Numbered from the stretch's first letter, positions 51,365 through 61,404 are shown. The stretch is 64,000 nt of DNA from Rikenellaceae bacterium (GCA_015059785.1 SUZS01000001.1:124001-188000), one strand, 5' to 3'. Numbers and translations: made by a program. The notes: generated from the sequence alone by a model not told the origin.

Positions 51365-52720
51365 ATGAGAAAATTTTTGTTGATGTTAGGCTTTGTGGCG
51401 TCAGTTTTCGCTGCCACTGCTCAGGAGCAGCAGGCGCAGGCATCACAGCCAGAGCAGAAGTTGGTTCTCACACTTGAGCAGGCTCTTGAGATTGCTCTGA
51501 GCGAGAATCCGACTATCAAAATTGCCGATCAGCAGATAGAGATTAAGCGTTATGCCAAGCAGGGCACATACGCAAGCCTCTACCCGCAGATTGACGCTAC
51601 TGCATCCTATCAGCGTGTGATTAAGAAGCAGACCATGAGCATGGACTTCGGCGGTCAGACGCAGACTATCAAGGTGGGTAGTGACAACTCATTCAATGGT
51701 GGTGTTACGCTGGGTATGCCAGTTGTAAATGCACAGCTCTGGCAGAGCCTCAAGGTCTCAGCTCTTGATGTAGAGTTGGCCGTAGAGCAGGCTCGCTCTT
51801 CTCGCATTGATATGGTTGAGCAGGTTACAAAGGCCTACTACGGCATTCTGCTTGCAAAGCAGTCGCAGGACCTCTACCAGAGCGTATATGACAACGCTGT
51901 GGAGAACAACGACATCGTAAAGAAGAAGTTTGATGTTGGCGCGGTATCGGAGTACGACCTTATCCGCTCAAATGTCACTGTGCAGAACGCACTTCCAAAT
52001 GTTATTGAGGCTGAGTACACCGTAACCCTTGCTTTGTGGCAGCTCAAGGCTCTTCTGGGCATTGACCTTCAGCGCGAGATAGATGTTACTGGTTCGCTTA
52101 TGGACTATGTATATGTTCTTGACAAGAGCTACGATATCTCACAGCTCAACCTTGAGAACAACTCTACTCTCAAGCAGTTAGATATGCAGGAGCAGATGCT
52201 TGAGCACGCCGTAAAGATTACAAAGCTCGCCAATGTGCCATCACTCTCTGTCAACGCAGCATATCTCTACACTGCACTTGGCAACGACGGCAAGTTCTTC
52301 AAGAAGGAGGCTTGGAACCCATACTCATACGCAGGTCTACAGCTCAACATTCCAATCTTTGCAGGTAACAAGCGCCGAGCAGCTACTCGCGAGGCTCGTC
52401 TGAACCTTGCAAACCTACAGCTCCAGCGCGAGAATGTAGAGCGTCAGCTTCGCGTGGGCATTGTGCAGTATCTGAACAATATGCAGTCAAGCGTAAAGAA
52501 GTATCACGCCTCTGCGGCTACGGTCGATCAGGCACAGCGCGGCTATGATATTGCCGTAAAGCGTTACGATGTAGGTCGTGGAACACTTGTAGATATTGAC
52601 AACTCACAGGTTGCTCTTACACAGGCAGAGCTTCAGCGTAACCAGTCTATCTACAACTTCCTCACAGCAAAGGTTTCGCTTGACAAGGTATTAGGAGACT
52701 ACAATTTTGATAATAAATAA
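51365..52720 (+). CDS. TolC-type outer-membrane efflux protein
   Basis: 451 residues. Signal peptide (KFLLMLGFVASVFAATAQ). The two halves each carry the OEP pattern: LTLEQALEIALSENPTIKIAD, QVTKAYYGILLAKQSQDLYQ, VGAVSEYDLIRSNV, then NVPSLSVNAAYLYTALG, RQLRVGIVQYLNN, RYDVGRGTLVDIDNSQVALTQAEL. It forms the outer-membrane channel of the tripartite pump encoded by the next two genes, which start 12 bp after each other. Confidence 0.93.
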   Translation: MRKFLLMLGFVASVFAATAQEQQAQASQPEQKLVLTLEQALEIALSENPTIKIADQQIEIKRYAKQGTYASLYPQIDATASYQRVIKKQTMSMDFGGQTQTIKVGSDNSFNGGVTLGMPVVNAQLWQSLKVSALDVELAVEQARSSRIDMVEQVTKAYYGILLAKQSQDLYQSVYDNAVENNDIVKKKFDVGAVSEYDLIRSNVTVQNALPNVIEAEYTVTLALWQLKALLGIDLQREIDVTGSLMDYVYVLDKSYDISQLNLENNSTLKQLDMQEQMLEHAVKITKLANVPSLSVNAAYLYTALGNDGKFFKKEAWNPYSYAGLQLNIPIFAGNKRRAATREARLNLANLQLQRENVERQLRVGIVQYLNNMQSSVKKYHASAATVDQAQRGYDIAVKRYDVGRGTLVDIDNSQVALTQAELQRNQSIYNFLTAKVSLDKVLGDYNFDNK

Positions 52721-52732
52721 AACAGTATAAAG

Positions 52733-53761
52733 ATGAGAAAATTTGTAAATTCACTGCTTGTTATCTGTGCTGTAACAGCAGTTTCATGCGGCTCTTCTGA
52801 TAAGGGCGCAAAGAAGGCAGAGGCTACTGCTGAGGTAGCCCTTCCAAAGGTTGAGGTTGCAACAGTTGCAGCAAGGGATGTTGTTCAGCAGGTTACCTTC
52901 ACAGGCAATGTAGAGGCAGAGGTTGTAAATAACATCGCTCCACAGCAGCCACGCCGTATTAAGGAGATTCGCTTTGATGTTGGCGACCATGTTCGTAAGG
53001 GCGAGACACTTGTAAGCCTTGAGAACTCTGCCCTTGTGCAGTCAAAGGCTCAGATGGATAACGCCAAGATTGAGTATGACCGTACTGACGAGCTCTACAA
53101 GATTGGTGGTGCTTCAAAGTCTGAGTGGGATGCTCGCCGCCTTCAGTATGAGGTTGCTAAGGCTACATACGAGAACCTTCTTGAGAATACTACACTCGTT
53201 GCCCCTATCTCTGGTATCGTTACCGCTCGTAACTACGACAATGGCGATATGGCAGGTGGTCTTCCAGTGCTTGTTATTGAGCAGATTCGCCCTGTAAAGA
53301 TTATGATTAACATCTCGGAGAACCTCTTTGCGCGTGTTCGCAAGGGTATGAAGGTAACTGTAAACCTTGAGGCGTATGGCGATGAGGATTTTGCAGGTAG
53401 CATCACTCGCATCTACCCTACAATCAACAACGCTACACGCACCTTTGCTGCCGAGGTTACAGTACCAAACAATGACGAGCGCGTTCGCCCAGGTATGTTT
53501 GCCCGCGTAACACTCCCATATGGCAAGCAGAACCATGTTGTGGTTTCAGACCGCGCTGTAAACAAGCTTATGGGTAGCGGCGACCGCTATGTATATATTC
53601 TTGAGGCTGACGGCACTGTTCGCTACTCAAAGGTTGAGCTTGGCCGCCGTCTTGGCTCTGAGTGGGAGATTCTCTCTGGTCTTGAGAGTGGTGAGACTGT
53701 AGTTGTTAAGGGTGTAAACGCTCTTACAAACGGTTGCAAAGTTGAGGTAGTTAATAAATAG
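52733..53761 (+). CDS. RND efflux periplasmic adaptor lipoprotein
   Basis: 342 residues. A signal peptide with lipobox (VTAVSCG) anchors it to a membrane. The membrane-fusion-protein pattern follows: barrel start VQQVTFTGNVEAEVVNNIAP, lipoyl half IKEIRFDVGDHVRKGETLVSLEN, a short helical hairpin around DRTDELYKIGGASKSEWDARR, second lipoyl half LVAPISGIVTARNYDNGDM, and the beta-barrel and membrane-proximal part to the end. It links the inner-membrane pump to the TolC-like channel. The pump gene begins 11 bp after its stop. Confidence 0.94.
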   Translation: MRKFVNSLLVICAVTAVSCGSSDKGAKKAEATAEVALPKVEVATVAARDVVQQVTFTGNVEAEVVNNIAPQQPRRIKEIRFDVGDHVRKGETLVSLENSALVQSKAQMDNAKIEYDRTDELYKIGGASKSEWDARRLQYEVAKATYENLLENTTLVAPISGIVTARNYDNGDMAGGLPVLVIEQIRPVKIMINISENLFARVRKGMKVTVNLEAYGDEDFAGSITRIYPTINNATRTFAAEVTVPNNDERVRPGMFARVTLPYGKQNHVVVSDRAVNKLMGSGDRYVYILEADGTVRYSKVELGRRLGSEWEILSGLESGETVVVKGVNALTNGCKVEVVNK

Positions 53762-53772
53762 TAGAAAGAGGA

Positions 53773-56700
53773 ATGAATATCTATAAAACAGCAGTCAATA
53801 ACCCGATTACGACGATACTTGTCTTTATCGCCGTTGCGCTGTTCGGTGTCTTCTCGCTGGCAAAGTTGCCTATCGACTTTATGCCACGAATTGATACGCC
53901 ATATATTATGGTTATCACAGCCTACCCGGGTGCAAGTGCAGAGGATATTGAGGAGAATGTCTCAAAGCCTCTGGAGAACTCCCTCAACGGAGTTGATAAT
54001 CTGAAGCACATCTCTTCAAAGTCAAAGGAGAACATCTCTACAGTGTTCCTCCAGTTTGAGTATGGTACAGACAATGATGTTGCCACAAACGATGTGCGTG
54101 ACAAGCTCGATATGGCAAAGAACAATCTGCCAGACGAGGCAAATACCCCAATTCTGTTTAAGTTCTCTACAGACGAGATGCCAATTATGCTCCTCTCTGT
54201 AAAGGCTGAGGAGAGCTGGAGTGGACTCTACAAGATTATTGACGAGTTGGTTGCCACCCCTCTTGCTCGTGTTAGCGGTGTTGGTACTGTATCTGTACAG
54301 GGTATCCCAGAGCGTCAGATTCAGGTCTACTGTGACCCTTATAAGCTTGAGGCATACGGAATGACTATTGAGGGTATCTCACAGATAATCTCTGCCGAGA
54401 ACCGAGCTATCCCGGGTGGTCAAATTGATGTAGGCTCAAACACCTACTCTATGCGTGTTGATCAGGAGTTTACCTCTGTAGAGGAGCTTAAGGACCTTGT
54501 TATCGGCACTCGCGGTGGCTCAAACATCTACCTTCGCGATGTGGCTACCGTAACTGACACAGAGCAGGAGCGTGCTCAGGAGGTATATAACAACGGAGAG
54601 CGCACCGGTCTGATTGTTATCCAGAAGCAGACAGGCGCAAATGCCGTGCAGATTTCTAAGGATGTAAAGGAGGAGTTGGCAAAGATTGTCCCTACCCTAC
54701 CTTCAGATATTCGTATCTCTCAGGTCGTTGATACAGCAGACAATATCCTTGATACTGCAAACTCACTGGTAGATACTATCCTTACTACCTTTATCGTGGT
54801 AATGTTTGTGGTAATGATGATGCTTGGTCGCTGGCGTGCGATGTTTATCATCATCCTTACCATCCCAATCTCAATGCTCTCGGCACTTATCTATCTGCTC
54901 TTTACCGACCAGTCGCTCAATGTGGTTACAATGTCATCCCTCTCTATCTCTATCGGTATGGTTGTGGATAACGCTATTGTGGTGCTCGAGAACATCACTA
55001 CCCATGTTGACCGAGGCTCGCGCGTAAAGCAGGCTGCAATCTTCGCAACTAAGGAGGTAGGTCTGTCAATTATCGCCTCTACCCTTACAACCCTTGCCGT
55101 ATTCTTGCCTTTGACAATGATTGACGGTATGGCGGGTGTGCTCTTCACTCCAATGGGTTGGATGGTTACAATCACCCTTACAGTCTCTATGGCTGCTGCG
55201 CTGACCTTCACCCCAGTTCTCTGCTCACTTATTATGAAGCAGAATCCAAAGAAGTCAAGTCTGCAGAAGTATGTAGATGGCGCTATGGGTTGGCTTGATA
55301 ATGTATACGAGAAGGCACTGCACTGGTGCGTAACACACCGTAAGACATTCCTCACAGGCGCACTTGCACTCTTTGTCGGCACATTTGTCTTTATCGGCCC
55401 AAAGGTAAAGACCGAGTTCTTCCCTATGCAGGATAATGGCCGTATCTCAGTGAAGGTAAAGCTCCCTGTAGGTACTCGTCAGGAGATTACTCGCGATGTA
55501 GCGATGAGAATCAGCAATCAGTTCCGTCAGAACTACCCAGAGATTACCGTTCTTAACGCTACCCTGGGTGTGGCAGATACAGATAACGCCTTTGCATCTA
55601 TTCAGGACAACGGTACACACTACATCTCGTTCAACATCACCCTTACAGATAAGACCGAGCGTGAGCGTGGCCTTGCAGAGATTGGAGACCTTATGCGTAA
55701 GGACCTTGACGGTTACTCTGAAATCCGCACCTACGAGGTTGTTGAGACAGGTCAAGGCGGTGGTGCCGGTGGTCAGAGTAAGGTAGATATTGAGCTCTAT
55801 GGCTACGATTTTGAGAATACCGACCGCATAGCTCTTGACATTAAGGAGATGATGCTTCAGGTACCAGGCTGTACCGAGGTTACAATCTCTCGTGACGAGT
55901 ATACGCCTGAGTATCAGGTACTCTTTGACCGCGAGAAGCTCTCTATGCACGGACTTAATGTAGCTACAGCAGGAACATTCCTCCGTAACCGCGTCAATGG
56001 TGCTACTGCATCATACTTCCGCGAGGAGGGTGAGGAGTACGATATCCTTGTACGCTATGACCGTCCTTTCCGCGAGTCACTTGAGGAGATTGAGAATATC
56101 ACCCTCTACTCAAACACAGGAGCGGCAGTAAAGGTACGCGATGTGGCTACAGTTGTTGAGTCGCAGACCCCTCCAGCTATCGACCGTAAGGATAGAAGCC
56201 GTTATGTACGAATTTCAGGTTCTGTAGGTCACGGATACGCAATGTCAGATATCGTATCAGGTACTGTTGAGGGTCTTAACAAGATGGATTTCCCTGCAGG
56301 TACAACATGGAAGCTTGGTGGTAGCTATGAGGACCAGATGGACACCTTCGTAGATATGGGTATGCTCTTGGTGCTGATGGTAATCCTTGTATATGTGATT
56401 ATGGCGTCACAGTTTGAGTCGCTCAAGTATCCATTCGTAATTATGTTCTCACTGCCATTTGCAGTTGTAGGAGTTATGCTTGGATTGTGGCTCACAAATA
56501 CAGCCCTCGGTGTTATGGGTCTTCTTGGTGTGCTGATGCTTGTTGGTATTGTAGTAAACAACGGTATTGTGCTTGTGGACTACACCCGACTGCTTATTGG
56601 CCGTAAGATGCCAATTATTGATGCCGTCGTTGCTGGTGGTAAGTCTCGTCTGCGTCCAATTCTGATGACTACCCTCACTACAGTATTGGGTATGGTTCCT

Positions 56701-56877
56701 ATGGCCGTAGGTAATGGTGTAGGCTCGGAGATGTGGAACTCTCTGGGTATGGTTGTGGCAGCAGGTCTTACCTTCTCCACCCTTGTAACCCTCTTCCTTA
56801 TCCCTGTACTCTTTACTTGGCTCTCTGTGCGCGATGAGCGTAAGAGAGCAAAGAAACTCGCACAATTAAACGCATAA
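53773..56877 (+). CDS. RND multidrug efflux transporter (HAE1 type)
   Basis: 1034 residues, about the usual RND size. The N-terminus PITTILVFIAVALFGVFSLAKLPIDFMP is typical of AcrB-type pumps. The two halves each have a large periplasmic loop and a set of about six membrane helices. Proton-relay Asp residues are within VVDNAIVVLENI of helix 4. It exports hydrophobic compounds using the proton gradient, in complex with the adaptor and channel of the two preceding genes. A short PG0541-type protein follows 5 bp later. Confidence 0.95.
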   Translation: MNIYKTAVNNPITTILVFIAVALFGVFSLAKLPIDFMPRIDTPYIMVITAYPGASAEDIEENVSKPLENSLNGVDNLKHISSKSKENISTVFLQFEYGTDNDVATNDVRDKLDMAKNNLPDEANTPILFKFSTDEMPIMLLSVKAEESWSGLYKIIDELVATPLARVSGVGTVSVQGIPERQIQVYCDPYKLEAYGMTIEGISQIISAENRAIPGGQIDVGSNTYSMRVDQEFTSVEELKDLVIGTRGGSNIYLRDVATVTDTEQERAQEVYNNGERTGLIVIQKQTGANAVQISKDVKEELAKIVPTLPSDIRISQVVDTADNILDTANSLVDTILTTFIVVMFVVMMMLGRWRAMFIIILTIPISMLSALIYLLFTDQSLNVVTMSSLSISIGMVVDNAIVVLENITTHVDRGSRVKQAAIFATKEVGLSIIASTLTTLAVFLPLTMIDGMAGVLFTPMGWMVTITLTVSMAAALTFTPVLCSLIMKQNPKKSSLQKYVDGAMGWLDNVYEKALHWCVTHRKTFLTGALALFVGTFVFIGPKVKTEFFPMQDNGRISVKVKLPVGTRQEITRDVAMRISNQFRQNYPEITVLNATLGVADTDNAFASIQDNGTHYISFNITLTDKTERERGLAEIGDLMRKDLDGYSEIRTYEVVETGQGGGAGGQSKVDIELYGYDFENTDRIALDIKEMMLQVPGCTEVTISRDEYTPEYQVLFDREKLSMHGLNVATAGTFLRNRVNGATASYFREEGEEYDILVRYDRPFRESLEEIENITLYSNTGAAVKVRDVATVVESQTPPAIDRKDRSRYVRISGSVGHGYAMSDIVSGTVEGLNKMDFPAGTTWKLGGSYEDQMDTFVDMGMLLVLMVILVYVIMASQFESLKYPFVIMFSLPFAVVGVMLGLWLTNTALGVMGLLGVLMLVGIVVNNGIVLVDYTRLLIGRKMPIIDAVVAGGKSRLRPILMTTLTTVLGMVPMAVGNGVGSEMWNSLGMVVAAGLTFSTLVTLFLIPVLFTWLSVRDERKRAKKLAQLNA

Positions 56878-56882
56878 AGACT

Positions 56883-57176
56883 ATGAAAGCAATATTTTTA
56901 TCGTGTAACCAAGCCCTCTATGATGAGGTGCATCAGGTAATGGAGAAGTTGGGTGTGCGTGGATATACCGCCGTTGAGGAGCTTACTGGCTGCGGAACAG
57001 CCACAGGCGAGCCACACCTTGGCTCTACCACCTGGCCAACAATGAACTCTGCCCTACTCGCTATTGTCGAGGATGAAAAGTGTACTCCATTTATGGCAGC
57101 ACTTAAAGAGCTTGACGAGCACAACCCACAGCTCGGCCTTCGTGCCTTCTGGTGGGAGGTAGGTGGCACTCTGTAA
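56883..57176 (+). CDS. PG0541-type small protein associated with RND pumps
   Basis: 97 residues, beginning MKAIFLSCNQALYDEVHQVMEK and ending LRAFWWEVGGTL. The alternation of strands and helices, the motif GCGTATGEPHLGSTTWP and the length match the small proteins that follow RND pump genes in Bacteroidetes (PG0541 family), which look related to the P-II/ferredoxin-like fold. It is the last gene of the efflux operon. A role in sensing or regulating the pump is inferred from context only. A terminator follows at 57202-57240. Confidence 0.8.
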   Translation: MKAIFLSCNQALYDEVHQVMEKLGVRGYTAVEELTGCGTATGEPHLGSTTWPTMNSALLAIVEDEKCTPFMAALKELDEHNPQLGLRAFWWEVGGTL

Positions 57177-57201
57177 AGGCCACTCAACCACACACATTTT
57201 C

Positions 57202-57240
57202 AGGACATTACCCCACTTTTAGGAGGGTAATGTCCTTTTT
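57202..57240 (+). terminator. Terminator of the efflux operon
   Basis: AGGACATTACCC (57202-57213) pairs perfectly with GGGTAATGTCCT (57225-57236), followed by T residues. Confidence 0.85.
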
Positions 57241-57263
57241 TTGGAACTTAACAAAATAATTAC

Positions 57264-57271
57264 TACCTTTG
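57264..57271 (+). promoter_or_regulatory. -7 element of the waaA promoter
   Basis: TACCTTTG ends only 9 bp before the ATG at 57281, so the transcript has almost no leader. This rules out a TTG start at 57269 proposed by an open frame. Confidence 0.6.
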
Positions 57272-57280
57272 TTCTTTGAA

Positions 57281-58501
57281 ATGAAGTGTCTCTATAACAT
57301 AGCAATGGAGTGTTACGGAGCCGGTGTTGCTTTGGCCTCATTATGGAATACAAAGGCACGACTCTGGAGCGCAGGCCGCAAGGACCTTTTCGAGCGAATG
57401 CGAAGCAGCATTGACCCGAATAGTCGCATTATCTGGATACATGTCGCTTCATTGGGCGAGTTTGAGCAGGGCCGACCAATCATTGAGAAGATTAAGGCCG
57501 AGAAGCCAGAGTATAAAATTCTTCTCACATTCTTCTCCCCTTCTGGTTATGAGATTCGCAAGAATTACACTGGTGCAGACTACATCTTCTACCTTCCATT
57601 AGATACACCTAAGAATGCAAAGCAGTTTCTGGATATTGTCAATCCCGAGATTGCTATTTTTGTCAAGTATGAGTATTGGCTCAATCTTCTTGCTCAGTTG
57701 CGTGCAAGAAAGGTCCGCACCTTTATCGTCTCAGCAATCTACCGAGACAAATCAATCTTCTTCCGCAGTTATGGAGAGATGTGGCGCACCGCATTAGACA
57801 CCTTTGAGACTATCTTCGTTCAGGACAACCACTCCCGCACACTTCTGGCTAAATTGGGTTGTGACAATGTTATTGTCGCGGGCGATACCCGCTTTGACCG
57901 CGTGGCGCAAATTGCCGCAGCAGCTAAGAGGATTGATTTTGTCGAGCAATTTAAGGGAGACCGTCGCCTCTTTGTCGCAGGCTCAAGCTGGGGCGAGGAT
58001 GAGGAGCTTATAGTGCGCCTTGCAAACGAAAATCCGACAATAAAGTTCGTTATTGCCCCTCACGAGATGGAGGATAGTCGTATGGCAAAGATTGCTCAGA
58101 CAGCCAAATATGGTGCTGTGAGATATACGCAGTATAAGGCAGAAGATGCTGATAAGCAGATACTTATTCTTGACACTATGGGTATGCTCTCGTCAGTCTA
58201 CGGCTATGCCAATTTCTCATATATCGGCGGCGGCTTTGGCGTAGGTATCCATAACACCCTTGAGGCAGCCACCTTCGGCCTGCCTATATCCTTTGGTCCA
58301 AATTATAAGAAGTTCAAGGAGGCTCGTGATATGATTACCCTCGGCGCAGCTACGAGCATATCAAACTACGACGAGCTAAACCGCTGGTTTACCCCACTTC
58401 GCGATGATATCACTCATCTGGCCACAGTAAGTCAAATCTCAAAAGAGTACACCGCCAAACACCAAGGCGCAACAGAGATATTCTACAAGACAGTGTTCTA
58501 A
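57281..58501 (+). CDS. waaA: 3-deoxy-D-manno-octulosonic acid (Kdo) transferase
   Basis: 406 residues from the ATG at 57281 (MKCLYNIAMECYGAGVALAS). The N-terminal membrane-associated helix and LYN pattern fit the Kdo transferase family. The glycosyltransferase-B fold shows WIHVASLGEFEQGRPIIEKI and LTFFSPSGYEIRKNY in the first half, and GGGFGVGIHNTLEAATFGLP with the conserved Glu in the second. It attaches Kdo to lipid A precursor at the cytoplasmic face of the inner membrane. It faces yraN across a shared terminator (58506-58540). Confidence 0.93.
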   Translation: MKCLYNIAMECYGAGVALASLWNTKARLWSAGRKDLFERMRSSIDPNSRIIWIHVASLGEFEQGRPIIEKIKAEKPEYKILLTFFSPSGYEIRKNYTGADYIFYLPLDTPKNAKQFLDIVNPEIAIFVKYEYWLNLLAQLRARKVRTFIVSAIYRDKSIFFRSYGEMWRTALDTFETIFVQDNHSRTLLAKLGCDNVIVAGDTRFDRVAQIAAAAKRIDFVEQFKGDRRLFVAGSSWGEDEELIVRLANENPTIKFVIAPHEMEDSRMAKIAQTAKYGAVRYTQYKAEDADKQILILDTMGMLSSVYGYANFSYIGGGFGVGIHNTLEAATFGLPISFGPNYKKFKEARDMITLGAATSISNYDELNRWFTPLRDDITHLATVSQISKEYTAKHQGATEIFYKTVF

Positions 58502-58505
58502 CGAA

Positions 58506-58540
58506 ATAAAGTGAGAGAGGCCCAACCTCCCTCACTTTAT
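58506..58540. terminator. Bidirectional terminator between waaA and yraN
   Basis: AATAAAGTGAG and AGG pair with CCT and CTCACTTTAT around a short loop; the yraN stop codon lies within the right arm. Confidence 0.7.
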
Positions 58541-58893
58541 CCCATTACATTCTCGTTGTAGTGCATTATAAATGAGCCGTCAAGGCAGGCCTCTACGGCG
58601 GCCAGGTCTACTTGATACTCGCAGCCATAGCGTGCGGTGCGAGTGTAGGCTCGCATAGCGCGCAGAAGGGCGGTGCGCTTTGTAGTGTTTATAGCCTCAT
58701 ATGCACTCTCGATAGAGCCTAAGGCGCGTGTCTTGACCTCCACAAAGTGCAAGACTCCATAGCGAGCAGCGATAATATCCACCTCATAGTGTCCATATCG
58801 CCAATTTCGTTCAACAATATAGTAACCATTACGGCGCAGCCAATCTACTGTAAAGGCTTCTCCATCAGCTCCTCGCGCCTGCTTGTCTATCAT
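58537..58893 (-). CDS. YraN/UPF0102 family protein
   Basis: 118 residues. Restriction-nuclease-like core: GADGEAFTVDWLRRNGYYIVERNWRYGHYEVDIIA then LHFVEVKTRA, giving the E...D...ExK pattern of this fold at ~10-60. Family members are widespread and thought to act as nucleases in DNA or RNA metabolism, but the role is not settled. It is 15 bp downstream of pepE on the same strand, so probably co-transcribed with it. Confidence 0.9.
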   Translation of the reverse strand: MIDKQARGADGEAFTVDWLRRNGYYIVERNWRYGHYEVDIIAARYGVLHFVEVKTRALGSIESAYEAINTTKRTALLRAMRAYTRTARYGCEYQVDLAAVEACLDGSFIMHYNENVMG

Positions 58894-58908
58894 ATATTAA
58901 TATAGGTA

Positions 58909-59619
58909 TTACATCAAGAAGCTCAAATCGTCGCCTGCATTAACCTCATATGCAGCCTGACCCTTCTTAAAGATTCGCATAGGGCGTGGTCCGATAAGTT
59001 CAAGGCGTCCTCCAACAAGGCGAAGCATACAGCCCTCACGAAGTCCGACGACATATCTACGGCCATTAGCCTCTATATACTCCTCAATTCTCTGCTCGCG
59101 TGTCTCGCCGGCATGGCCCTCTGGATTTGCATCAAGGTAGTGAGGGTTTATCTGGAACTTAACTGCACCGATGGCCTTAAATGACTCTGGCTGTACAATC
59201 GGCATATCGTTTGTTGTGCAGATTGTAGGGCAGCAAACATTGCTACCTGCGCTCCAGCCAACATAAGGAGTACCCTGCTTAACTTTACGCAGGATGGCCT
59301 TCATAAGTCCCTGCTGCTGCATCTTCTTTGCAAGAGCGAATGTATTTCCGCCTCCCACGCAGATTGCCTGAGCCTCGCGCACTGCCTTAAGCACATTCTT
59401 CTCGCGGTGCACAGAGCGCACCTTGATACCAATCTCATCAAAGCGGTTCTGCACCTTACGCTCGTACTCATCATACGAGAAAGTTACTGCTGCGTAAGGG
59501 ACAAATAGCACCTCAGTCACACCCTTAAGATGCTCTGCAATATTGGCAATAGGGTACTTTAGATACTGTTCACCAGCGTTGGTTGAGTTCGAAATCATCA
59601 AAAGGTTCATCTTTTCCAT
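58909..59619 (-). CDS. pepE: Peptidase E (alpha-aspartyl dipeptidase)
   Basis: 236 residues. The S51 peptidase pattern is clear: NLLMISNSTNAGEQYL, VLFVPYAAVTFSYDEYE, AICVGGGNTFALAKKM and the nucleophile Ser123 in VGWSAGSNV, with INPHYLDANPEGHAGETREQRI carrying the catalytic His. It hydrolyses dipeptides with N-terminal Asp in the cytoplasm. A start three codons later (MNLLMIS) is also possible. Confidence 0.93.
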   Translation of the reverse strand: MEKMNLLMISNSTNAGEQYLKYPIANIAEHLKGVTEVLFVPYAAVTFSYDEYERKVQNRFDEIGIKVRSVHREKNVLKAVREAQAICVGGGNTFALAKKMQQQGLMKAILRKVKQGTPYVGWSAGSNVCCPTICTTNDMPIVQPESFKAIGAVKFQINPHYLDANPEGHAGETREQRIEEYIEANGRRYVVGLREGCMLRLVGGRLELIGPRPMRIFKKGQAAYEVNAGDDLSFLM

Positions 59620-59713
59620 ATAAAATACTGTGTATTAGCGAGTTTTGGAACATTGTCCGCACCTCGGATGTTAAAATTTTTCCTATTTTATGCCAAAGAT
59701 AATAAAAAAGTGC

Positions 59714-59721
59714 TATCTTTG
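59714..59721 (+). promoter_or_regulatory. -7 element of the acpP-fabF-rnc promoter
   Basis: TATCTTTG, giving a leader of about 130 nt before acpP. Nothing else is recognised between pepE and acpP. Confidence 0.65.
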
Positions 59722-59854
59722 CATCGTTTTACTTAACAAACTAAAGGTATTGCTACGATTTATTTCTTCATACGCCTTACGGATAAGTGGTAGAAATACA
59801 CGAGTTTTTAAGATAGTAAATATATTTTAATTGTTTAACTAAAAAGAGAAAGTT

Positions 59855-60100
59855 ATGTCAAACATTCAGGAGAGAGTCGTTAAGACTATCGTAAACAAGC
59901 TTGGCGTTAAGGAGTCAGAGGTTACACCAGAGGCTACATTCACTGGCGACCTTGGTGCAGATTCACTCGACAGCGTAGAGCTGATGATGGACTTTGAGTC
60001 TGAGTTCGGTGTTGAGATTCCACAGGAGGTTGCAGAGACTATGCAGTCTGTAGGTGATGTTCTCAACTATCTTGAGGCTCACAAGGACGAGATTAAGTAA
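59855..60100 (+). CDS. acpP: Acyl carrier protein
   Basis: 81 residues, highly acidic and helical. The phosphopantetheine attachment serine is in LGADSLDSVELMMDFE. It carries growing fatty acyl chains and is used by the next gene product, FabF. The gene is 52 bp before fabF in an arrangement (acpP-fabF-rnc) found in many bacteria. Confidence 0.98.
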   Translation: MSNIQERVVKTIVNKLGVKESEVTPEATFTGDLGADSLDSVELMMDFESEFGVEIPQEVAETMQSVGDVLNYLEAHKDEIK

Positions 60101-60152
60101 TAATCTCCTTAAATTTGAATTTGTTTAGTAGAGAGTAATTGTGTGAGCGAGT

Positions 60153-61400
60153 ATGGAGCAGAGAAGAGTTGTTATTACGGGTATTGGAACTATAAACCCG
60201 ATTGGAAATAGTATTGAGGAGTATTTCCGCAATCTTGAAAATGGTGTAAGTGGCGCCGATACAATAACAGCCTTTGATGCTACTAAGTTCTCATCGCGTG
60301 TTGCCTGCGAGGTCAAGAATTTTGACCCGTCAACAATCTTTGAGCGCAAGGAGCTTCGTAAGTACGACCGCTATGCTCAATTTGCTATGGTTGCTGCAAC
60401 TGAGGCTGTTGAGGATGCTCAGTTAGACCTTGAGAAGATTAACCTTGAGCGCGTGGGTGTTGTCTGGGCATCTGGCGTGGGTGGTATGCAGACTTTCTAC
60501 GATGAAGTTATGGGCTGGGCAGGCGGCAATGGTACGCCTCGCTTCAGCCCATTCTTTGTACCCAAGATGATTCCGGACCTCGCTGCAGGTCACATCTCGC
60601 TCAAGTATGGCTTTATGGGCCCTAACTACAGCGTTGTCTCTGCCTGCGCATCCTCTAACCACGCAATGATTGACGCTATGAACCTCATCCGCTGGGGCAA
60701 GGCCGATATGATTGTTACGGGAGGCTCGGAGGCTCCAGTAATCATCCCTTCCGTTGGCGGATTCTCGTCAATGCGAGCACTCTCTACGCGTAACGACGAC
60801 CCTAAGCACGCCTCACGACCATTTGACAAGGAGCGTGACGGCTTTGTAATTGCCGAGGGCGCAGGTGCGCTAATCTTTGAGGAGTACGAGCACGCAGTGG
60901 CTCGTGGCGCAAAGATTTACTGTGAGGTTGCCGGCTGTGGTATGTCAGCCGATGCATACCATATGACAGCCCCACATCCAGAGGGAAAGGGCGCAATGCT
61001 CTCTATGCGTTTAGCCCTTGAGGACGCTGGACTCACTACAGCAGATGTTGATTATCTCAACGCCCACGGAACAAGCACCCCGCTTGGCGATATTGCCGAG
61101 CTTGCCGCAGTTAAGGGTTTGTTCGGTGAGGATGCCTACAAGATGAATATCTCGTCAACAAAGTCTATGACCGGTCACCTCCTCGGTGCTACCGCCGCCG
61201 TAGAGGCTCTGGCGTGCGTATTTGCTATCACAAAGGGCATAGTACCTCCAACAATCAATGTTGAGGAGCTGGACCCTGCTATAGATCCAAAGCTCAACCT
61301 CACTCTTGGAGTGGCACAGAAGCGCGATGTTAAGGTGGCTATGAGCAACACCTTCGGCTTCGGCGGTCATAACTCTACTGTTATTTTCCGTAAGTTGTAA
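60153..61400 (+). CDS. fabF: 3-oxoacyl-[acyl-carrier-protein] synthase II
   Basis: 415 residues. The catalytic Cys165 is in VSACASSNHAMIDAM; the two catalytic histidines are in NAHGTSTPLGD and SMTGHLLGATAAVE. GFGGHNSTVIFRK ends the protein, as is normal. It elongates fatty acyl-ACP by condensation with malonyl-ACP. The gene lies between acpP and rnc, 4 bp before the latter. Confidence 0.97.
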   Translation: MEQRRVVITGIGTINPIGNSIEEYFRNLENGVSGADTITAFDATKFSSRVACEVKNFDPSTIFERKELRKYDRYAQFAMVAATEAVEDAQLDLEKINLERVGVVWASGVGGMQTFYDEVMGWAGGNGTPRFSPFFVPKMIPDLAAGHISLKYGFMGPNYSVVSACASSNHAMIDAMNLIRWGKADMIVTGGSEAPVIIPSVGGFSSMRALSTRNDDPKHASRPFDKERDGFVIAEGAGALIFEEYEHAVARGAKIYCEVAGCGMSADAYHMTAPHPEGKGAMLSMRLALEDAGLTTADVDYLNAHGTSTPLGDIAELAAVKGLFGEDAYKMNISSTKSMTGHLLGATAAVEALACVFAITKGIVPPTINVEELDPAIDPKLNLTLGVAQKRDVKVAMSNTFGFGGHNSTVIFRKL

Positions 61401-61404
61401 TACT